From DATESN01 sp035270785 (lineage in GTDB: Bacteria > Bacillota > Clostridia > Lachnospirales > Lachnospiraceae): a DNA stretch of 57,163 bases. This document shows, piece after piece, positions 51,796 through 57,163 of the stretch. Under the pieces are notes generated by a model that was given only the letters and a program-made list of their open reading frames with translations, made no database searches and was not told where the DNA came from. The DNA is taken from positions 1 through 57,163 of the forward strand of contig DATESN010000078.1 in the NCBI GenBank assembly GCA_035270785.1, in the 5' to 3' direction. Position numbers and translations under genes: made by a program. The first letter of the stretch is position 1, and each line of letters opens with the position of its first letter.

Positions 51796-52536
51796 TTGAA
51801 GATTGTAGCGATAGATAGCTCGGGATTAGTGGCATCCATAGCAGTTCTAGAGGATGAACAACTAATAGCAGAGTACACCATAAATTTAAAGAAAACACAT
51901 TCCCAAACATTGCTTCCCATGTTGGATGAAATTGTAAACAGGATAGAGCTAGAACTAAGTTCTATAGATGCCATTGCTGTTGCAGCAGGCCCGGGTTCTT
52001 TTACTGGATTACGGATAGGTTCTGCCACTGCAAAAGGGTTGGGACTTGTGTTAAAGAAACCTATTATTGCAGTCCCTACAGTGGATGGACTGGCCTATAA
52101 CTTATATGGAACAGACAAACTAGTTTGCCCGATTATGGATGCAAGACGCAACCAGGTCTATACAGGAATCTATGAGTTTGCGGGAAACGATAACCAGCAA
52201 ATGACATTTCAACTTAAAACTATCTTAGAGCAATGCGTGGTTCAAATAGAAGATGTGGCTAATAAAATAAATGAATTGAATAGAGAAGTTATTTTTACAG
52301 GAGATGGAATACCAGTATTTTCATCTATACTTAAGACTTTGATGAAGGTTCCATATTCGTTTGCACCTCCACATATGAATCGTCAAAGGGCAGCAACGAT
52401 TGGTGCACTAGGTGCTATTTACTATAAGGATGGCAACATGCAAACACCCAGTGAACACGAGCCAAATTATTTACGTATGTCACAAGCAGAAAGAGAAAGA
52501 TTGGAAAAAGAGGAATCAAGTAGTGCAAATTCGTAA
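51796..52536 (+). CDS. tsaB: t6A complex subunit TsaB
   Basis: Inactive homologue of TsaD that forms the heterodimer needed for t6A formation. It begins KIVAIDSSGLVASIAV and has VAAGPGSFTGLRIGSATAKGLG near residue 65, then AVPTVDGLAYNL and DARRNQVYTGIYEF, all family hallmarks. The start is a TTG at 51796 with AGAGG 8 bases upstream; the ATG two codons before is out of frame. It starts 11 bases after the tsaE stop and overlaps rimI by 14 bases. Length is 246 aa. Confidence 0.92.
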   Translation: MKIVAIDSSGLVASIAVLEDEQLIAEYTINLKKTHSQTLLPMLDEIVNRIELELSSIDAIAVAAGPGSFTGLRIGSATAKGLGLVLKKPIIAVPTVDGLAYNLYGTDKLVCPIMDARRNQVYTGIYEFAGNDNQQMTFQLKTILEQCVVQIEDVANKINELNREVIFTGDGIPVFSSILKTLMKVPYSFAPPHMNRQRAATIGALGAIYYKDGNMQTPSEHEPNYLRMSQAERERLEKEESSSANS

Positions 52537-52954
52537 AATTCAGGAAAAAGATTTAGACCAGGTTAGTCTACTAGAAAAAGATAGTTTTTCAATGCCTTGG
52601 TCAAAAAATGATTTTATAAATGTGATAGAAAAAGAAGATATACTCTATTTAGTTGTAGAAGAAAATGGTATAATTATAGGGAATTGTGGAGTTAGAAATA
52701 TTGTAGGTGAAGGTGAGATTACCAATGTTGTAATAAAGAAAGACATTAGAAATCAAGGCTTAGGATTTGCAATGCTGCAAGAATTATTGGTACAGGGACA
52801 AGAAATGGGAATTAAGACTTTTACTCTAGAGGTAAGAGAGGGGAACAAAGCCGCTATATGTGTCTATAAGAAATTAGGATTCGTTATAGAGGGAATACGA
52901 AAAGGCTTTTATTCAAAACCTGTAGAAAATGCAGTTATTATGTGGAAAAGATAA
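52523..52954 (+). CDS. rimI: Ribosomal protein S18 alanine N-acetyltransferase-like RimI
   Basis: GNAT acetyltransferase of 143 aa. It begins QIRKIQEKDLDQV and has the acetyl-CoA loop VIKKDIRNQGLGFAML and LEVREGNKAAICVYKKLGF, the RimI signature. GTG 52523 is the start, with AGAGG 9 bases upstream, inside the end of tsaB; the open frame extends further 5' but would run through tsaB. RimI acetylates the N-terminus of S18 in some bacteria. The tsaB-rimI pairing is common in Firmicutes. Confidence 0.9.
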   Translation: MQIRKIQEKDLDQVSLLEKDSFSMPWSKNDFINVIEKEDILYLVVEENGIIIGNCGVRNIVGEGEITNVVIKKDIRNQGLGFAMLQELLVQGQEMGIKTFTLEVREGNKAAICVYKKLGFVIEGIRKGFYSKPVENAVIMWKR

Positions 52955-53054
52955 ACAATATGCCAAATAATTACCACTACTTTACAAGTGATTATCTTAG
53001 TATAATGGAGACGTAGTGCGAATCTAAATACAAGAGGATAATGGGAGGACTAAA

Positions 53055-53303
53055 ATGCGTATTTATTTGGATGAACAAAAAACAGAATTGTTTTCTGTAA
53101 TTTGCAATATGTGTGGTAAGGAAATGACGGTAGAGGGACAAATATTAAAAGAAGGATGTTTTCATGGGGATCACACCTTTGGTTATTTTTCAAATAAAGA
53201 TGGACAGACTCATAAATTTGACCTATGCGAAGAATGTTATGATAAGATTGTCAAAAGATTTAAAATATCAATAGAAGAACAAGATATTAAAGAGTTTATG
53301 TAA
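53055..53303 (+). CDS. Small protein with paired CxxC motifs
   Basis: An 82-aa protein with CNMCGKEM near residue 17 and CEECYDKI near residue 60, likely holding one zinc ion. It is otherwise acidic and soluble. A good GGGAGG site lies 8 bases before the ATG. I do not recognise a named family with confidence; similar zinc-binding proteins are common in Lachnospiraceae. It precedes rnz by 40 bases. Confidence 0.7.
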   Translation: MRIYLDEQKTELFSVICNMCGKEMTVEGQILKEGCFHGDHTFGYFSNKDGQTHKFDLCEECYDKIVKRFKISIEEQDIKEFM

Positions 53304-53343
53304 GATTAAAATGTCTGCCTTGACAGACCGACGGGAGTTTTAA

Positions 53344-54255
53344 ATGTTAGATGTTTGTTTGCTTGGAACAGGTGGTATGATGCCCCTTCCTCACAGATGG
53401 TTAACCTCATTAATGGTTAGATTTAACGGACAAAGTATTTTGATTGATTGTGGGGAAGGTACTCAAATTGCAATGAAGGAAAAGGGGTGGAGCCCCAAAC
53501 CAATCGATGTTATTTGTTTTACTCATTATCACGCAGATCACATTAGCGGATTGCCTGGAATGCTTTTAACCATGGGAAATGCAGAAAGAACAGAACCTTT
53601 ACTATTAATAGGTCCAAAAGGATTAACACGTGTTGTTAGTTCTTTGCGTGTGATTGCACCGGAACTTCCTTTTGAAATTGAATGCATGGAAATCACAGAA
53701 CTGGAACAAGTAATTCAAATGAAAGGTTTTAGAATCGAAACATTTCGTGTCAATCACAACGTAGTTTGTTATGGTTATAATATTATTGTTGATCGAATAG
53801 GAAAGTTTAATATTGAAAAAGCGCAAGAACTGGGAATTGAAATGAAATATTGGAATCGCTTACAAAAAGGTGATACGATAGATTCAGGAAAAGGAATATT
53901 AACACCAGAAATGGTATTGGGAACTCATAGAAAAGGATTAAAGGTAACATATTGTACTGACACAAGGCCAACTGAGAGTATTGTGAAAAATGCAAAAAAT
54001 GCCGATTTATTTGTATGTGAAGGTATGTACGGTGAAATTGAAAAAAACCAGAAGGCGATTGACAATAAGCATATGACTTTTTATGAAGCGGCAGAACTTG
54101 CAAAAGCGGCGGAGGTAAATGAACTGTGGCTCACTCACTTTAGTCCCTCTTTAATAAGAGCAGATGAATTTATGAAAGATGTTAAAAAGATCTTTCCAAA
54201 CGCAAAGGCTGGTAAAGATGGAAAGACGATTGACTTATGCTTTGAGGAAGATTAG
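53344..54255 (+). CDS. rnz: Ribonuclease Z
   Basis: Endonuclease that trims the 3' end of tRNA precursors. The 303-aa metallo-beta-lactamase fold has the metal motif THYHADHISGL with His61, His63, Asp65 and His66. The catalytic loop GTQIAMKEKG and the later CDEGMYG-like CEGMYG plus LTHFSP complete it. It lies among tRNA-modification genes (tsaE, tsaB, tsaD). A GGGAG site precedes the ATG. Confidence 0.92.
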   Translation: MLDVCLLGTGGMMPLPHRWLTSLMVRFNGQSILIDCGEGTQIAMKEKGWSPKPIDVICFTHYHADHISGLPGMLLTMGNAERTEPLLLIGPKGLTRVVSSLRVIAPELPFEIECMEITELEQVIQMKGFRIETFRVNHNVVCYGYNIIVDRIGKFNIEKAQELGIEMKYWNRLQKGDTIDSGKGILTPEMVLGTHRKGLKVTYCTDTRPTESIVKNAKNADLFVCEGMYGEIEKNQKAIDNKHMTFYEAAELAKAAEVNELWLTHFSPSLIRADEFMKDVKKIFPNAKAGKDGKTIDLCFEED

Positions 54256-54287
54256 GAACGATAGTGTTATGTGAAGGGGGAACTTCT

Positions 54288-54866
54288 ATGAAAATGTTTA
54301 AAGGAATAAAAGGAGTTATAATATTAGTTATTTTATTGCTATTAGTATTGGGATATTATTATTATCTTTCTAATAAAACAAAATCTGAACAAGACACGTT
54401 CGTAGAATCAACGAAAGTCCAAGAAGTTCTTATGCGTGATTTAGAAAAAAATTATCCCCCATCACCGAAAGAAGTGATTAAGTATTATAGTGATATCACT
54501 ATGTGCTTTTATAATGAAACGTATACGGAAGATGAACTTGATGAGATGGCAATGGTTGCATGGAGGTTATTTGATACTGAGTTAGCTTCTAATATGGAAA
54601 AAGAAGAATATTTAGTGAATTTAAGGGAAGATATTCAGGAATATAAAGATAATGATTATAAAATTTCCTCTTATAGCACAACTTCAAGCATTAATATAGA
54701 AAATGAAAAATTTACGAAAGATGGATATGAGTGGACTAGGGTTTATTGTTATTATTATCTTAGAAAAGGGACAAAGGTATCTGAAATTGATCAAGTCTTT
54801 CTATTAAGAAAGGATGAACTCGGCTACTGGAAAATTTACGGTTGGGAGTTGGCTAATAAAAAATGA
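54288..54866 (+). CDS. DUF6715-like membrane-anchored protein
   Basis: A 192-aa protein with a basic start and one N-terminal membrane helix (VIILVILLLLVLGYYYYLS), then an acidic, Tyr-rich extracytoplasmic domain ending in WKIYGWELANKK. I recall this type from DUF6715 of Lachnospiraceae; function unknown. ATG 54288 has AGGGGG seven bases upstream. Its last codons overlap the tsaD start by four bases (ATGA), so the two are translationally coupled. Confidence 0.65.
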   Translation: MKMFKGIKGVIILVILLLLVLGYYYYLSNKTKSEQDTFVESTKVQEVLMRDLEKNYPPSPKEVIKYYSDITMCFYNETYTEDELDEMAMVAWRLFDTELASNMEKEEYLVNLREDIQEYKDNDYKISSYSTTSSINIENEKFTKDGYEWTRVYCYYYLRKGTKVSEIDQVFLLRKDELGYWKIYGWELANKK

Positions 54867-55888
54867 AAGAAAAAGACGTTTTAATCTTAGCAATAGAAAG
54901 TTCTTGTGATGAAACCGCGGCTGCCGTGGTTAAAAATGGACGCGACGTATTATCAAACGTCATATCATCACAGATAGCGCTTCACACTTTATATGGAGGA
55001 GTTGTACCAGAAATTGCCTCTAGGAAACACATCGAAAAAATAAATCAGGTAATCGAAGAAGCACTTTCTAGTGCTAAAATTGTCTTAGAGGACATAGATG
55101 CTATTGCAGTAACATATGGGCCAGGGTTGGTGGGTGCACTACTTGTAGGAGTTTCAGCTGCGAAAGCAATTAGTTTTGCAAGTAAAATCCCTTTAATTGG
55201 AGTGCATCACATTGAAGGACATATTTGCGCAAACTTTATTGAAAATAAGGAGTTAGAACCACCTTTTATTTGTTTGGTTGTTTCAGGAGGACATACTCAC
55301 CTAGTAAATGTATTGGATTATGGCCAGTATGAGATTATCGGAAGGACGCGGGATGATGCTGCGGGGGAAGCTTTTGATAAAGTAGCAAGAGCAATTGGAC
55401 TAGGGTATCCAGGTGGTCCAAAAATTGATAAAATAGCAAGTGAAGGTAACCCCGAAGCAATACATTTTCCTAGAGCCAAGGTCAACGGCTCCATGTATGA
55501 TTTCAGTTTCAGCGGATTAAAATCTGCTGTTTTAAATTATTTAAATTCCTGTGAAATGAAAAAGGAAGTAATAAACGTAGCTGATGTGGCTGCTTCTTTT
55601 CAAAAAGCAGTAGTCGATGTGTTGGTGGAACATTCTCTTGATGCAGTACAAAAATATGGATTTGATAAATTTGCCATTGCAGGAGGGGTTGCATCCAATT
55701 CTTCTTTACGCGCAACGTTTAAAACAGAATGTGCAAAACGAAACATTACTTTCTACTACCCTTCTCCTCTTTTATGTACTGATAATGCAGCAATGATCGG
55801 TACAGCAGGATATTATGAGTATCAAAAGGGAACAAGGAGTGGGCTTGATTTAAATGCAGTACCTAATTTAAAATTAGGAGAACGATAG
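54863..55888 (+). CDS. tsaD: tRNA t6A transferase TsaD
   Basis: Transfers the threonylcarbamoyl group to A37 of tRNA, in complex with TsaB and TsaE. It begins LILAIESSCDETAAAVV, with metal-binding His116 and His120 in VHHIEGHICANF, VSGGHTHLV near residue 145, and the second ATP/metal region GGVASNSSLRATF then CTDNAAMIG. Length (341 aa) is typical. It begins in the ATGA overlap with the preceding gene, and no terminator separates it from ispD, 46 bases on. Confidence 0.96.
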   Translation: MKEKDVLILAIESSCDETAAAVVKNGRDVLSNVISSQIALHTLYGGVVPEIASRKHIEKINQVIEEALSSAKIVLEDIDAIAVTYGPGLVGALLVGVSAAKAISFASKIPLIGVHHIEGHICANFIENKELEPPFICLVVSGGHTHLVNVLDYGQYEIIGRTRDDAAGEAFDKVARAIGLGYPGGPKIDKIASEGNPEAIHFPRAKVNGSMYDFSFSGLKSAVLNYLNSCEMKKEVINVADVAASFQKAVVDVLVEHSLDAVQKYGFDKFAIAGGVASNSSLRATFKTECAKRNITFYYPSPLLCTDNAAMIGTAGYYEYQKGTRSGLDLNAVPNLKLGER

Positions 55889-55934
55889 ATTTTGCCTTTT
55901 TTAAAAAAGAATATTTCATTTTAGGAGAAATTAA

Positions 55935-56636
55935 ATGAGTAATAAGACTATTGCAATCTTATTGGCGGCTGGCAGTGGTAAAAGAATGAATAGTGAAATT
56001 CATAAGCAATATTTAACACTAAAAGGAAAACCAGTACTTTATTATGCCTTAAAAGTATTTGAAGAAAGTTTTTTGGATGAAATTATTTTGGTTGTTGGCT
56101 CAGGAGAAGTGGAATATTGTAAAAATGAAATTGTTAACCGGTATGGCTTTTCTAAAGTCAGTAAAGTTATTGAAGGTGGAGCTGAGCGATATCATTCTGT
56201 ATATAAGGGGATTCTTGCAATTGATTTATGTGATTATCTTTTTATTCATGATGGAGCAAGGCCATTTGTAAGCCGTGAGATTCTAAATAGAGCACTTCTA
56301 GCAGTAAAACAACACAAAGCATGTGTTGTTGGTATGCCAGTAAAAGATACCGTTAAAATTATAGATGAAAATCGATTTATTAGTGAAACACCAAAAAGAG
56401 ATCTTGTATGGTCTGTTCAGACACCTCAATGTTTTTCCTTTTCAATTATAAAAGATGCTTATCATCAATTAATGATGCAGGAAGATCAATTATTACAGAA
56501 TAAGATTCAAATTTCAGATGATGCAATGGTGCTTGAGTTATTATCTGACATTCCTGTAAAATTGGTGGAAGGATCCTATGAAAATATTAAAATAACAACA
56601 AAAGAGGATATGAAAATAGCAGAAAGCCTTTTTTGA
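55935..56636 (+). CDS. ispD: 2-C-methyl-D-erythritol 4-phosphate cytidylyltransferase IspD
   Basis: Third step of the MEP isoprenoid pathway: joins CTP to methylerythritol phosphate. The 233-aa chain begins with the nucleotide-binding AAGSGKRMNSEIHKQYLTL, then YLFIHDGARPFVS (metal and product site), PVKDTVK (with the conserved Lys) and WSVQTPQCF, and ends TTKEDMKIAESL. An AGGAG site lies 9 bases upstream. Other MEP genes are not in the window. Confidence 0.95.
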   Translation: MSNKTIAILLAAGSGKRMNSEIHKQYLTLKGKPVLYYALKVFEESFLDEIILVVGSGEVEYCKNEIVNRYGFSKVSKVIEGGAERYHSVYKGILAIDLCDYLFIHDGARPFVSREILNRALLAVKQHKACVVGMPVKDTVKIIDENRFISETPKRDLVWSVQTPQCFSFSIIKDAYHQLMMQEDQLLQNKIQISDDAMVLELLSDIPVKLVEGSYENIKITTKEDMKIAESLF

Positions 56637-56771
56637 ATCACATATTTTAGGCGCAAAATCAGCATTTTTTAAAATATGAAAAAAAAGATGTAAATTAGTG
56701 AAAAAATGGGTTGACACCATATATGTTTTTTGCTACAATAATTCTTGCGCTGACCGAGATGTCAACGACAT

Positions 56772-56857
56772 GGAGAGGTATCGAAGTGGTCATAACGAGG
56801 CGGTCTTGAAAACCGTTTGTCCGTGAGGGCGCGTGGGTTCGAATCCCACCCTCTCCG
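56772..56857 (+). tRNA. tRNA-Ser (anticodon TGA)
   Basis: Acceptor GGAGAGG pairs with CCTCTCC. The anticodon loop CTTGAAA (TGA at 56807-56809) and T-arm GTGGGTTCGAATCCCAC are present, as is a long variable arm typical of serine tRNA. No CCA is encoded. Confidence 0.96.
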
Positions 56858-56908
56858 CTGACGAAATATTCGTCGCGGTAATTGAATAATTGAATGTATT
56901 CAGCCTTA

Positions 56909-56997
56909 GGAGAAGTACCCAAGTGGCTGAAGGGACACCCCTGGAAAGGGTGCAGGTCGTTAATAGCGGCGCGAGGGTTCAAATCCCTCCTTCTCCG
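56909..56997 (+). tRNA. tRNA-Ser (anticodon GGA)
   Basis: Acceptor GGAGAAG pairs with CTTCTCC, anticodon loop CTGGAAA (GGA at 56943-56945), long variable arm with GTCGTTAATAGCGGC, T-arm GAGGGTTCAAATCCCTC. It lies 51 bases after the first tRNA, so they are probably co-transcribed. No CCA is encoded. Confidence 0.96.
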
Positions 56998-57075
56998 TAG
57001 CATTTCAATAATAATTACTAATATGTACCTTGACAAATAAACAGTAATACAACCTTGAAAATTCTAAGTGAAATT

Positions 57076-57130
57076 TCAATTTTCTCGCAAGAGAGAAAAG
57101 AGATTTTGTTATCGGAACGAAAGTTTCGAT
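57076..57130 (+). other. Hairpin-rich leader at the window end
   Basis: TCTC-GCAA-GAGA (GNRA loop) and ATCGGAAC-GAAA-GTTTCGAT are stable small stems in an A/T-rich stretch after the tRNAs. They could be a leader of an rRNA or other stable RNA beyond the window. No gene is visible after 56997. Confidence 0.3.
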
Positions 57131-57163
57131 TTGAGAAAAATTTTTAAAGAACAACCAGCTTGT

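Noticed and set aside
56695..57036. Minus-strand frame of 113 codons with RRRDLNPRAAIN and GGIRTHAPSRTNGF
   Set aside because: It is the antisense of the two tRNA-Ser genes; such translations are a well-known artefact of automated annotation.

Overview
The window looks like the chromosome of a low-GC, strictly anaerobic, butyrate-forming Clostridia member, most likely Lachnospiraceae. The reasons are the thl-crt-hbd-bcd-etfB-etfA operon with a ptb-buk kinase branch, ECF-type vitamin and metal transporters, an FMN riboswitch, A/T-rich codon use, strong AGGAGG ribosome sites and small membrane proteins of the kind common in that family. No rRNA or species marker is present, so I do not name a genus.

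Layout. 1-10.4 kb: a cobalt/nickel ECF transporter (cbiM-cbiQ-cbiO), a tandem PII-like protein with a DUF1538 membrane protein, a transporter fused to a family-2 glycosidase, an iron-type alcohol dehydrogenase and an NAD-dependent epimerase-like protein. 10.47-22.67 kb: one integrated element of about 12.2 kb. It carries a large serine recombinase, a TnpW-like protein, an HK97-fold capsid protein with no other virion genes, three small unknown proteins, a region dense in short repeats that looks like a replication origin, a P4/D5-type primase-helicase and an excisionase. Its right part is cargo: a zinc-ribbon protein, a methyltransferase, a frameshifted gene, a GrpB-aminoglycoside phosphotransferase fusion and a second phosphotransferase. 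The two ends carry matching inverted half-sites, and the flanks are the two halves of one split transcription terminator, so both the empty target and the element's own joined site can be rebuilt from the sequence.

22.8-31.6 kb: a MacAB-like efflux system, an OhrR/MarR regulator behind a short-chain dehydrogenase, an NlpC/P60 cell-wall hydrolase, ribosome hibernation factor HPF and an M23 peptidase. 31.7-39.9 kb: the complete acetyl-CoA to butyrate route. Two acetyl-CoA are condensed by thiolase, reduced by Hbd, dehydrated by Crt and reduced by Bcd-EtfAB, and butyryl-CoA is converted to butyrate plus ATP by Ptb and Buk, which face the operon convergently. 40-48 kb: secA, prfB with its programmed +1 frameshift, three small membrane or zinc-site proteins and tex. 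48-57 kb: FMN riboswitch and ribU, a MATE exporter, a YcxB-like protein, the tRNA t6A genes tsaE-tsaB-rimI and tsaD interleaved with rnz and two small genes, ispD, and two tRNA-Ser genes.

The most novel item is the 10.5-22.7 kb element: a site-specific, probably self-replicating satellite-like unit carrying a single, already mature-length capsid protein. Secondary points are the transporter-glycosidase fusion, a cluster of DnaA boxes away from any dnaA gene, and candidate operators before the cell-wall hydrolase, efflux and ptb-buk genes. All family assignments come from reading the translations; no database search was run.
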